Source: M3007 sp046329435 (GTDB lineage Bacteria; Bacteroidota; Bacteroidia; Chitinophagales; Saprospiraceae). Taken from it: 64,000 bases of DNA. Positions 30,533-38,870 of the stretch are shown piece by piece. Location: contig JAXLUR010000008.1 of NCBI GenBank assembly GCA_046329435.1, positions 313,718-377,717 on the forward strand, written 5' to 3'. The notes beneath the pieces were generated by a model that made no database searches, was not told the origin of the DNA, and saw only the letters and a list, made by a program, of their open reading frames with translations. Both the position numbers and the translations under genes were made by a program. Position 1 is the first letter of the stretch. The number at the start of each line of letters is the position of its first letter.

Positions 30533-31140
30533 TGGGCAAACGCATAAAAATAGAAATTACCAGGGTATTCGGATACCATTTGCCCTGAACCCGATGGACT
30601 GCCTCCATCCCGATCAGCCGCATCGCGGCATAAGGTATGTTTACCGATGTTGCGTCCCTCCGGGACGGGACCTCGCACACACGTTCTTTTTGCTACCGAT
30701 ATTGCGCTCCTACCGACGTTGCGCCCCTATGGGGCGGGGGGCGGTGGGTCGCTTTTGCTACCGATGTTGCGCCCCTATGGGGCGGGGGGCTGTGGGTCGC
30801 TTTTGCTACCGATGTTGCGCCCCTATGGGGCGGGGGGCTGTGGGTCGCTTTTGCTACCGATGTTGCGCCCCTATGGGGCGGGGGGCTGTGGGTCGCTTTT
30901 GCTACCGATGTTGCGCCCCTATGGGGCGGGGGGCGGTGGGTCGCTTTTGCTACCGACGTTGCGCCCCTATGGGGTGGGGGACGGTGGGTCGCTTTTGCTA
31001 CCGATGTTGCGTCCCTCGTTTCTTTTTTCGAGGATTTCGGAAGTGTGGATAGCAACGTGGATGACGCGGATTTGAGCGGATTTGAGCGGATTTTCAAAAG
31101 GGTTGTTCTTTATTCCACAAGATAAATTGCCAGCAAGGCC
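30533..31140. repeat. Second copy of the dispersed element with 48-bp units
   Basis: The left flank (GGGCAAACGCATAAAAATAG, CATTTGCCCTGAACCCGAT, GGCATAAGGTATGTTTACCG) and right flank (CGAGGATTTCGGAAGTGTGG, GGTTGTTCTTTATTCCA) match those at 5652-6660. Inside are six 48-bp units. The left end is a degraded form of the ISAs1-like terminus; the right terminus is missing. It lies directly upstream of cas1. Confidence 0.75.
30720..31010. repeat. Tandem array of 48-bp units, six copies
   Basis: CCCCTATGGGG recurs every 48 nt from 30724 to 30964. The units are the reverse complement of those at 5930-6398 although the flanks on either side have the same orientation at both loci. No gene is called here; open frames result from the 48-nt period. 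Confidence 0.95.
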
Positions 31141-31170
31141 TGTGCATCACACCCCGCGCCAGGCTGAACA

Positions 31171-31211
31171 AACAAAAAAACCGCCGCCAGGCAAAGGCCC
31201 GGCGGCGGTTT
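31171..31211 (-). terminator. Terminator for the FN3-like hypothetical gene
   Basis: An 11-bp perfect stem (AAACCGCCGCC with GGCGGCGGTTT) and 12-nt loop; on the minus strand the stem is followed by a run of seven T. It begins 21 nt beyond the stop codon at 31232. Confidence 0.88.
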
Positions 31212-31231
31212 CAAGGTTTGATGGGGTGTCG

Positions 31232-31858
31232 TTACTGCACGAAATAGGGCAGGGGGTTGCTCGGCGCGCCCTTGCGTTGCTGGGTACCCATGGCAAACAC
31301 GCGGAACCACACTTCCTGGCGGCTGGGCAAGCCCGTCACCACCGCGCGGCGGGCGCTGGGATAGATGCCGTTGTGCCAGCTGGCGCCCTGATCGGTGCTC
31401 CATTCCACGCCGTACATGCGGGCCCGGGCAGCAGCGTTGTACTCGAGCAACACTTCACCGGGGCGGTAACCCGAACTGGCGCGCAAACCCGTCACCTGAT
31501 CCGGCGTGCCGTCGGTGCGCTGACCCGTCCGGCGACGCGGATTAAAACCCGCATCGAGGATGACCGACTCGTCGCCGTCGGCCAGCACAATGAGCTGAAC
31601 GGCGATCCGCTCCAGTACATCGAGCAATTCCTGCCGGCGCATGCGCTTTTCCGCAATCCTGGTGCGACTCCCGTCGGCAGCCTCCAGAATGGCCGCGGCA
31701 AACCGATCCGACGCCAACTGAAGGTCGGTTTCAACATGGTTTTTCAAAGAAGCAAATTTCGGATTGCCCTTCATGCGCGACAAAACATTGACCGCAAACT
31801 GTGTCAGACCGGCCTCGCCGAGTGCCGACTTGAATTCGAAAGAAACATACGTTTTCAT
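31232..31858 (-). CDS. Hypothetical protein with a C-terminal FN3-like domain
   Basis: A 208-aa protein starting MKTYVSFEFKSALGEAGLTQ, without a signal peptide. Residues 1-110 are helical and resemble a Bacteroidota family in which a helical N-terminal module (FAAAILEAADGSRTRIAEKR, VLERIAVQLIVLADGDES) precedes an FN3 domain. Residues about 120-205 fit one FN3 module (VTGLRASSGYRPGEVLLEY, GVEWSTDQGASW, VWFRVFAMG). The family function is unknown. It has a strong terminator downstream and stands alone between the repeat element and the CCTGAAACG repeat field. Confidence 0.7.
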   Translation of the reverse strand: MKTYVSFEFKSALGEAGLTQFAVNVLSRMKGNPKFASLKNHVETDLQLASDRFAAAILEAADGSRTRIAEKRMRRQELLDVLERIAVQLIVLADGDESVILDAGFNPRRRTGQRTDGTPDQVTGLRASSGYRPGEVLLEYNAAARARMYGVEWSTDQGASWHNGIYPSARRAVVTGLPSRQEVWFRVFAMGTQQRKGAPSNPLPYFVQ

Positions 31859-32025
31859 TTGGAAAAAAAATTAATAAGTGAGAAAATCAAAACAATCAAA
31901 AACCTCGGCAGGCAGTATTACGGTTTTCTCGGGGGCAAAATTATGGTTGGCCAAAAGCCCTTGTCAAGTAGTCAAAAGCAATTGAAATGTTAATTTTTGC
32001 CTTTTTCTGAAATTTTCTTCCGTTT

Positions 32026-32296
32026 TAAACCTGAAACGCGCCGCTCCAGACCTGAATCGACCGGCAATAAACCTGAAACGCAGCGTCCCAGACCTGAAAC
32101 AGCCGGCAATAAACCTGAAACGCAGCACTCCAGACCTGAAACGCCCCTCCCCAGACCTGAAACGGCGCAACCCAAATCAGCCCTCACCCCAACCTTCACC
32201 TGAAACGCGCCGTTCCTGTCCTGAAACGCCCCTCCCCACACCTGAAACCGCGCGTTATCATACCCGATTACCACAACCCTGATCTGAAACGGCCCG
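32026..32296. repeat. Direct array of CCTGAAACG motifs
   Basis: About eleven copies or near copies of CCTGAAACG lie in the same orientation at irregular spacing (roughly 20-45 nt), joined by GC-rich linkers such as CCGGCAATAAA and CCCCTCCCCAGA. The stretch 31859-32922 contains no gene I can support. This array faces the inverted array at 32340-32765. Confidence 0.8.
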
Positions 32297-32397
32297 ATCC
32301 AGGTCTTGTCCGGCCGTACCCGGGTTCTGCGCTGGGCGTTTCAAGACATTCCGGGCGCAGATCAGATCTTTTTTGCGGCGTTTCAGGTGAACGTATG

Positions 32398-32765
32398 GCC
32401 TCAAAAGATTCGGAACGCGGCGTTTCAGGCGACCATGCCGCCTTGAAAGATTCGGAACGCGGCGTTTCAGGTGACCATGCCGCCTTGAAAGATTCGGAAC
32501 GCGGCGTTTCAGGTGACCTAGCCGCCTTGAAAGATTCGGAACGCGGCGTTTCAGGTGAACGTGCCGCCTTGAAAGATTCGGAACGCGGCGTTTCAGGCGA
32601 CCATGCGGCCTTGAAAGATTCGGAACGCGGCGTTTCAGGCGACCATGCTGCCTTGAAAGATTCGGAACGCGGCGTTTCAGGCGACCAGGCCGCCTTGAAA
32701 GATTCGGAACGCGGCGTTGCAGGCGACCATACGGCCTCGAAAAATTTGGAACGCGGCGTTCGACT
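32398..32765. repeat. 42-bp tandem repeat, nine units, motif in inverted orientation
   Basis: The units start GCCTTGAAAGATTCGGAACG and contain GGCGTTTCAGG, the reverse complement of the motif in the array to the left. The 42-nt period is exact from 32398 to 32734, and two further GCGTTTCA copies precede it. The period keeps a frame open with a 14-residue repeat (KDSERGVSGDHAAL), but this is probably incidental. Confidence 0.9.
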
Positions 32766-32866
32766 CCTTTACTTGGCCATTTCCGGTCTCTGACGATGTA
32801 TTACAGGACTATGCAGGATAAAAAAAAGAGGCTGTTGTCCTGTTCCGAATCTTGACCGAATCCTTC

Positions 32867-32874
32867 TACATTTG
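32867..32874 (+). promoter_or_regulatory. Candidate -7 promoter element of the GTPase operon
   Basis: TACATTTG matches TAnnTTTG exactly, 48 nt before the first start codon at 32923. No strong -33 TTTG is seen at the expected spacing. The same octamer is used in front of cas6 at 38820. Confidence 0.5.
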
Positions 32875-32922
32875 GGCGCACGCTGTTTCCCGATAATCAT
32901 CACCCAAAACAAATGAATCTTC

Positions 32923-34839
32923 ATGCCGGATAAGCCCGTTATTAACCCCGAATCCATTTCGGACCTGTCTTTTACATCGGTCCCTTCCGATCCCAGGGTG
33001 CTGCTCGGCGCCATCAACCGCCAGTTGCGCGGCCTGCTCGACGCTTCGGGCCGGTTGTTTCCTGCGCGAGCGCCCGAAATCAGGAACCTCGAAAACATCC
33101 TGCGCCAGACCACCATCCTCCAGTTGCTGCAGGGCGAATACGTTGTTGGTATCGCGGGTATGGGCGGTGCTGGCAAATCCACCCTCATCAGCCAGTTGTA
33201 CGACCTGGGCAAATTACTCTCCGGCCGCGGCGGGGAAGGGGAGAGACTGCCCGTCTGGGTGCGCGAAACGGAAGGCATAAACGAACCGCAACCCTTCGTA
33301 CACCTCTATTCCTGGAAAAACAGGGATAAAAGCGACAACATCCGTCGCGAGAAAATAACCAACCGTGAAGATTTTGGCAAAATCGCCTGCGCTGAAAAGC
33401 AAGCGCCGGAAGGCGAACTGTTCATCATGCTTGAATTGCAGGTGCCGCCGCTCGTTTTCGGCGCCGGGGGCTACGGCTTTCTGCTGCTGCCGGGCTGGGA
33501 AAAACTACATCAAAACCCCGGGGAAAACTCCGAATCGGACCAGCTCGTCGTGTTTTCCCTAATCGCCGCCGCCCGTTACATCCTTGTGGTGGGCAATGTG
33601 GCCAATTATCAGGAACTGGATGCCCACGAACAATTCCGCCAGTGGTTCGACGGCAGTGAACCACTCTACGTGATCCCCCGCAACGACCAAAAAAACCACG
33701 ACGGACAGGCGCTCAAAGCCGTCCTGATCGAAAAACTGGGCCTCCAACCCGCCGAATGGGACCGGGTGATCAACACCGGCGAACAGCATATCGACCACTG
33801 GCGGGCGCAACTCTCGGAGGCGCTGCGCAAATACGCCAGCCACAACGTGCAGGCCGAAACCCTGCAACTCATGCGCCTGGCCGAATTGTTCGACCAAAAA
33901 CTGTTCGATACCCTCAACGATATCCGAATGGCGGCCGATACCGGTTTTATGTCGGAACACACGGTGATGGACGGCTTTTTGCAGGAATACATGGACCTGT
34001 ACGAACGCGCCGCCAAACGCGCCAAAGACGAGTTCTGGAAACAATTCGACGAAGCGCTGGGCGCCGAACTGGCCGATTTTATCCAGGAAGGTGAAAAAAG
34101 CCGCGGCGACAGCTCGTTCTGGGAACACCTCGTCACTTTTACCCTGCGACACGGCGCCCCTTCCGAAAAATCGGTCAAAAAAGCGAAAGACGCCGCACTG
34201 GAAGCCTGGAACGCCCGCATGAAGGCCTTTCTCAAACGCTTCTACAACGAACGGATGAAAGATGGCGCCGGGGTCGAACAACTCAAACTGCCCCTGGGCG
34301 AACTTTCCGACAACCCTTCGGACAAAGAGCGGGATAAACAGCTGGAAGAAGCGCTCCGGCATTTGCCCCAACTGGCGGCTTATGCGCTCATGCAACAACC
34401 GCAAAGGGTCGCTTTTTTTCACGACAACCTTCAACAGCAAAGGACGGCCGTACAAAACAAACCCTCCCTCTTATCTGCCGGCCTCAATGCCGTATCCACA
34501 TTTGTTCCAAAAGCCCGCGTGGCTGCCGCGCTTGCTTCCCTGATTACCCATGTGGGCGAATCGGCGCAAACTTCCGAACAACTCGGCAAAAAAAGACAGG
34601 TGCGCGAGCTGTCCATACAATTGTACGACCAGTCGAGAACCGGCTACCTCGAAGATTATACCCGGCTGGCCGATCAGCTGCAAAACGCCGTGCGAAAAGC
34701 CTTGTCTGCCCACCTCAAAGTAACCGACCTGAAAAGCGACTACCGCGATATCCGGCTGCGCCTGACCCAGATGAGGAGTTTTATTGCCGAGGTCAAAAGC
34801 CTGGTCAACCGCCGCCTCGGCTACATCAAACATCGTTGA
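32923..34839 (+). CDS. P-loop GTPase, dynamin-like, first gene of the five-gene operon
   Basis: A 638-aa cytoplasmic protein with a Walker A motif GMGGAGKST at residues 79-87. The G3 region appears changed: a hydrophobic strand ends in FLLLPGWEKL instead of a standard DxxG. VVFSLIAAARYILVVGNV and LYVIPRNDQKN follow where the later G-domain strands would be. From about residue 290 to the end the protein is helical and charged, as in dynamin stalks, with a hydrophobic/amphipathic stretch near 515-545 (AGLNAVSTFVPKARVAAALA) that could touch membrane. It is followed 5 nt later by a second GTPase. I infer a dynamin-superfamily membrane-remodelling or sensing role; nucleotide specificity is not certain. 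Confidence 0.65.
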   Translation: MPDKPVINPESISDLSFTSVPSDPRVLLGAINRQLRGLLDASGRLFPARAPEIRNLENILRQTTILQLLQGEYVVGIAGMGGAGKSTLISQLYDLGKLLSGRGGEGERLPVWVRETEGINEPQPFVHLYSWKNRDKSDNIRREKITNREDFGKIACAEKQAPEGELFIMLELQVPPLVFGAGGYGFLLLPGWEKLHQNPGENSESDQLVVFSLIAAARYILVVGNVANYQELDAHEQFRQWFDGSEPLYVIPRNDQKNHDGQALKAVLIEKLGLQPAEWDRVINTGEQHIDHWRAQLSEALRKYASHNVQAETLQLMRLAELFDQKLFDTLNDIRMAADTGFMSEHTVMDGFLQEYMDLYERAAKRAKDEFWKQFDEALGAELADFIQEGEKSRGDSSFWEHLVTFTLRHGAPSEKSVKKAKDAALEAWNARMKAFLKRFYNERMKDGAGVEQLKLPLGELSDNPSDKERDKQLEEALRHLPQLAAYALMQQPQRVAFFHDNLQQQRTAVQNKPSLLSAGLNAVSTFVPKARVAAALASLITHVGESAQTSEQLGKKRQVRELSIQLYDQSRTGYLEDYTRLADQLQNAVRKALSAHLKVTDLKSDYRDIRLRLTQMRSFIAEVKSLVNRRLGYIKHR

Positions 34840-34844
34840 GCGCC

Positions 34845-36713
34845 ATGCCAGGGCAACAAACCGACTTTTTGCCGCGCTGGGAGCAGGCTTTCCTGCATCG
34901 CCTCGACTGGGCCTACGAAGCCCGCGAACGATTCGTGAGCGATTTCGATCCCTCCTTCCGGCAGTTTACCCAAAGCGGACGGGGCAAGGGCGACGCCTTC
35001 GTCGCCCTCTACGGCAACACCCAGGTGGGCAAAACCACCCTCATCCTCAAATTGCTCGGCATCCGCACCGACGAGGGCGGCAGGTATTTCCGCGAAATCG
35101 AGGACGTCCTGCGCGCCGGCCGGAAAGAAGGCGTGTCGTCCACCGCTACGGCCATCATCTACCTGCGCAGCGACGACGACCAGTTCCACCTCATCCGCAG
35201 CAACGGCGAACGCCTGGACAACCTCGACGCCGGCAGCCTGAAAACCGCACTGCACGACATACGCCAAACAGTAGAACGCCGCCCCGGCGAACTCGCGCAA
35301 CACGCACCCGCCGACGAACAAATGCCCTTCAACCTGTTCGTCAAAATACCCGCCCGCTATTTCGAAGACGACGCCTCCCTGGCCGCCGTCAACATCATCG
35401 ACCTGCCCGGCCTCGGTGGCGACCGCAAGGAAAAAGAACACCTGGACTTCATCCTCGACCGCAACCTGCCCCTCAGCACCATCGTCGTCTTTGTGCTCCA
35501 GTTGAGTGAAAAAGGCCGCACCCTGCGCGATGCCCAACACGAACATATCCGCCGCTGGCGCCACATGCCCGAAGCCTTCCGGGTGGTCACGACCTACACC
35601 ATCAGCAACCTGAAAATCGAAGATGGCGGCAGCAGACTGGACGGCATCCAGACGAAAGAACAACTCTGCGGACACGTACAATCGGAATACGAACGCTCTT
35701 TCCAGTGCCGCCTGCCCCTCATCTATCCCCTCGAATACGGCAAATCCTGGGAGGATTCCGTACGCCCCGACCCCGGATTGGCCCGTTTCCAGCCCATGAT
35801 GGACGAACTGCTGAGCGATCTGCGCGCCGATCTGCAAAGCCATGCCACGCCTTACCACAAGATCATGTTCGCCGCCGGCGCCTATAACGCTATCAAGGCT
35901 GAAATAGAAAAGGAAATACAGGATAGAGAACAGCAGATCGGGCAAATCCGGGAGCGACTGAATACCATGCAAACCCTGGAAAAAACGCTGGAAAACGCCA
36001 TCGACAACCACAGGAAAAAGATAAAAAAACTGAAAGAGGAGTATTCCGACGACCCGGTATCGGTGAATCTGAAATACACACCCGACAGCTTTGGCCACTG
36101 CACGGTAAAATGGGAATACGAGGCGCAGATTAGCAAGGAAATAGAAAAAATAGAGACGGCGGCTAAAAGATATGACGGCGGCTGGAAACGGGTCGCCGCA
36201 TTGCTGGCGAATTGTAAAAGCGATTTGAAGGAATTAACCGATGGATGGTGGGTACCGGGCCGATTGTTTCAGCAATCCCGCCGCAACGACGTCCGCTCCA
36301 TACTGTCCGGCACTGCTTCGCAGATAGAAAAAACCATACGCGAGCGCCTCCAAGCCATACAACAGGCAGAAAACGAAGAGATTGACGAAAACAAAAAAAA
36401 GGAAAAGAAGGCGATCCGGAAAAAGGAAGAACAGATCGAACAAAACCGCGCGTCGATGGACGAACTGCGCAAAAAAATAAGCTCGGCCGAAAAGGCGCTC
36501 CTCCATTACCAGGAACAAAGCCGCCACCAGATGGAACACGCCAATTCGTTCCGCCGCTACCTCGCCGAGGGCTTCGAACGGCAATCGGCCGTGTTGCAGA
36601 GCCGTTTGCAGGCCCCGGACAACGACCCGGAAACCGTCTTGTTGTCCCTGTTCGAACACTCCCTGTTGATGGAAGAATACGAAAAACTCACGCACATCCA
36701 AACCGCTCAATGA
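34845..36713 (+). CDS. Dynamin-like GTPase, second gene of the five-gene operon
   Basis: A 622-aa protein from the ATG at 34845; a TTG at 34836 overlapping the previous stop is the alternative. The G domain has P-loop GNTQVGKT at 57-64, a possible switch I threonine in GVSSTATAIIY, and G3 DLPG at 186-189 within NIIDLPGLGGDRKEKEHLDF. Coiled coils cover about 345-400 and 475-580 (EKEIQDREQQIGQIRERL, KKKEKKAIRKKEEQIEQN). This is the layout of bacterial dynamin-like proteins, which often occur as pairs, as here. No transmembrane helix is evident. The 3' end overlaps the next gene by 4 nt. Closest known defence parallel is the LeoA/Eleos type, but I cannot show homology by eye. Confidence 0.72.
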   Translation: MPGQQTDFLPRWEQAFLHRLDWAYEARERFVSDFDPSFRQFTQSGRGKGDAFVALYGNTQVGKTTLILKLLGIRTDEGGRYFREIEDVLRAGRKEGVSSTATAIIYLRSDDDQFHLIRSNGERLDNLDAGSLKTALHDIRQTVERRPGELAQHAPADEQMPFNLFVKIPARYFEDDASLAAVNIIDLPGLGGDRKEKEHLDFILDRNLPLSTIVVFVLQLSEKGRTLRDAQHEHIRRWRHMPEAFRVVTTYTISNLKIEDGGSRLDGIQTKEQLCGHVQSEYERSFQCRLPLIYPLEYGKSWEDSVRPDPGLARFQPMMDELLSDLRADLQSHATPYHKIMFAAGAYNAIKAEIEKEIQDREQQIGQIRERLNTMQTLEKTLENAIDNHRKKIKKLKEEYSDDPVSVNLKYTPDSFGHCTVKWEYEAQISKEIEKIETAAKRYDGGWKRVAALLANCKSDLKELTDGWWVPGRLFQQSRRNDVRSILSGTASQIEKTIRERLQAIQQAENEEIDENKKKEKKAIRKKEEQIEQNRASMDELRKKISSAEKALLHYQEQSRHQMEHANSFRRYLAEGFERQSAVLQSRLQAPDNDPETVLLSLFEHSLLMEEYEKLTHIQTAQ

Positions 36714-37663
36714 TGAATACCACCCACCCGCTCGCCGAACCCGCCATTCAGGAAGCCAGAACCAAATTGCGCGACCTGTTCAACCAGTTTATCGTCGAAG
36801 ACCTGCATAAGATGATGGAAAACCGGCTATCGGCCTTTAAAACCGAGCTGGAACGGCGTATGACTGGCGTTCAGGTGGCGCTGGAAGACGAGATCCAAAA
36901 AGTGCCGGGAGACCTGGAAGAGCATGCCCGGCAGATCAAAGAACAGATAACCAGTGAGCGCGGGCTGTATCAATCGGCCATGGAAAAACAGCTGGCGCCT
37001 TTTCGCCAGGCCTTCGACAGCGACATAGCCGCCCTGAAAGCGGAATTCGACGCCGGCCGCCGGCAAATGGAAAAAAGCCTCGAACGGTTGCCCGGCGACC
37101 TGCGCGAACAATGGACGCCCGATCTGACCGCCCTGCGCGACGAACTGGAAGCCCGGCTGAGCGCCTCGACCGACGCCCTGCGCCAAACCCTGGAAGATCG
37201 CCTGTCGGGCTTCTCCGATGCCCTGCAACAGGCGCTGGACGCCCGCTCGGCCGACTGGTCGGAAGGCCTTGACCAATGGAACAAAAAACTGACGCAATGG
37301 AGCGCCGGCCAATCGGCGCAATCGGCCGAATGGTCGGCCCGACTCGCGGCAGCCGAACAGCGCCACGACGAACGTACCCGCTCCCTGGCCGACCGCCTGC
37401 ACGACAGTACCACCGCTACCGCGACAGCCGTACAAGACCTGCTGGCCGCCGAAATGCCCCTCCTGCGGCAAACACTCGACACCCTGCCGGAAAAAATGCT
37501 GCCGGCACTCCATTCCAGCCAAAACAACAGCGCGGAACAACTCGGCCAGCTCCATGCCCGCCTTGCCCGGATGGAACAACGCAACGCCCGCAATACCAAC
37601 TACCTCTTCGTACTCGTAATCGTATTGTTCCTGGCCCTGCTGCTGAATTTTCTAAACCTGTGA
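36710..37663 (+). CDS. Coiled-coil protein with C-terminal membrane anchor
   Basis: A 317-aa protein, almost entirely charged heptad-like helix (LHKMMENRLSAFKTELERRM, ARLSASTDALRQTLEDRLSG), ending in one transmembrane helix at about 294-314 (YLFVLVIVLFLALLLNFL). It has no signal peptide, so it should be tail-anchored with the coiled coil in the cytoplasm. It overlaps the upstream GTPase by 4 nt (ATGA), implying translational coupling. It may tether or scaffold the two GTPases at the membrane. No enzyme motif is present. Confidence 0.72.
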   Translation: MMNTTHPLAEPAIQEARTKLRDLFNQFIVEDLHKMMENRLSAFKTELERRMTGVQVALEDEIQKVPGDLEEHARQIKEQITSERGLYQSAMEKQLAPFRQAFDSDIAALKAEFDAGRRQMEKSLERLPGDLREQWTPDLTALRDELEARLSASTDALRQTLEDRLSGFSDALQQALDARSADWSEGLDQWNKKLTQWSAGQSAQSAEWSARLAAAEQRHDERTRSLADRLHDSTTATATAVQDLLAAEMPLLRQTLDTLPEKMLPALHSSQNNSAEQLGQLHARLARMEQRNARNTNYLFVLVIVLFLALLLNFLNL

Positions 37664-37672
37664 CCGCCCGCC

Positions 37673-38374
37673 ATGCACCACATCACCGCTGCCACCCTCC
37701 GCACCGCGCTCAATCAGGGAGAACTCTATGCCGCCCTGTCGGATTTCAATGCCCTGGCGCAAAACGACCGGGATTACGATGCCCGACAAGCCGCCGCCCT
37801 GCTGGGCCAATACGAGGACCTCGTGCAGGCCTTCAACGAAGGCCGGATAGACGAGACGGAAAAAACCGGCCGCGAACAAGGCCTGACCGACGCCCTCTTA
37901 CAGGCCCTCGACCGCCCGGTAGCGCCGCCCCCGGCCCCCGCGCTCCGCGCCGCCTATCCGGAAATCCGGCATAAATTCAGGGCCGAACCCATCGCCGACA
38001 ACGCCTTTCTCGTCACCATCACCGTGACGCTGCGCAACCGCGGACAAACGCCCCTGACCCGCCTGTCGGGCAATGTGCGCGTCAGCCGGCTCTATCCGCT
38101 GTCGGACCCCTGGCAACAAAAAATCCGCGAACAACTCGCCGAAGGCAAACAAACCTATTTCGACCTCGCGCCCCACCTCACGACCCTCTGGCAAAGCTCC
38201 CTCGACGACAAAAAAATCGGACTGCTCCCCGGCGAACGCGAACAACTGACCTTCAAACGTATCGTCGCCGGATACCTCCGCGGCATAGAAATACAAACCG
38301 CCGTGTATGACCCCGAACAGGAAAAACAATTGATGGCCTGGAAACACACCACTTTTCACTTTTTCAAACGCTGA
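37673..38374 (+). CDS. Effector-associated-domain-like protein, fourth gene of the operon
   Basis: A 233-aa protein. The N-terminal 75 residues are helical (TLRTALNQGELYAALSDFNA, AAALLGQYEDLVQAFNEGRI, GLTDALLQALDR) and resemble the small death-like effector-associated domains (EAD11 type) that link modules in Bacteroidota and cyanobacterial conflict systems. A Pro/Ala-rich hinge leads to a beta-rich domain at about 95-230 (FLVTITVTLRNRGQTPLTRL, TTLWQSSLDDKKIGLLPGE). It follows the coiled-coil gene by 9 nt. The EAD assignment is from pattern memory and should be checked by profile search. Confidence 0.55.
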   Translation: MHHITAATLRTALNQGELYAALSDFNALAQNDRDYDARQAAALLGQYEDLVQAFNEGRIDETEKTGREQGLTDALLQALDRPVAPPPAPALRAAYPEIRHKFRAEPIADNAFLVTITVTLRNRGQTPLTRLSGNVRVSRLYPLSDPWQQKIREQLAEGKQTYFDLAPHLTTLWQSSLDDKKIGLLPGEREQLTFKRIVAGYLRGIEIQTAVYDPEQEKQLMAWKHTTFHFFKR

Positions 38375-38379
38375 ATCCG

Positions 38380-38709
38380 ATGATACCCAAGTCCAACCCC
38401 TTCGGGCCCTATTTCGGGCACCGCCACCTCCCGGAAATAGTCATGGACGACCTGTGCTATTGCTACAACGAGCTCTGGTTCAATGTTCAGCTGTTCGACC
38501 CCCATGCGTCCCTGTCTATCCTGCTCGAATGTCCCGACGGCAGCGCGCACGCGTTTTCGGCCCGGTCGGCTTTCGACGGCACCCTGGGCGCGCCGCTGTC
38601 GATACCCGGACATTATATCACCACTGCCGGACAATACACCCTCAGCATACAGGGACCGTGCAGGGGCGCCGACGCGCGCGTATCGAAAGCATTTACGGCG
38701 CTGGCCTGA
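38380..38709 (+). CDS. Small beta-rich protein, last gene of the GTPase operon
   Basis: A 109-aa protein starting 5 nt after the previous stop. Alternating hydrophobic strands (ELWFNVQLFDPHASLSILLE, HAFSARSAFDGTLG, GQYTLSIQGPC) suggest an immunoglobulin-like or jelly-roll fold. There is no signal peptide. I do not recognise the family. Tight spacing implies it belongs to the same system as the GTPases. Confidence 0.6.
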   Translation: MIPKSNPFGPYFGHRHLPEIVMDDLCYCYNELWFNVQLFDPHASLSILLECPDGSAHAFSARSAFDGTLGAPLSIPGHYITTAGQYTLSIQGPCRGADARVSKAFTALA

Positions 38710-38795
38710 CGACAGTCGCTGAAACGATACCCGCCGGCCCCGGCTTCCCGCTGAAAAGTATCAATCGTTGTATGGCGCAATAAAAGCGCAAGGGC

Positions 38796-38827
38796 TTGCA
38801 CGTTACAGAAAATTTCCGTTACATTTG
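38796..38827 (+). promoter_or_regulatory. Bacteroidota promoter of cas6
   Basis: TTG at 38796-38798 and TACATTTG at 38820-38827 are separated by 21 nt, fitting the TTTG-N19-21-TAnnTTTG consensus. The start codon at 38871 is 43 nt downstream. It separates cas6 transcription from the GTPase operon. Confidence 0.65.
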
Positions 38828-38870
38828 TACAATCGCTTCCTCCCCCCGTAACCTTAATCCTTTAAACCAG

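Noticed and set aside
32395..32793. 132-aa ORF with a 14-residue repeat (KDSERGVSGDHAAL)
   Set aside because: It follows the 42-bp DNA repeat exactly, has no support outside it, and the core motif occurs in the opposite orientation in the non-coding half to the left.
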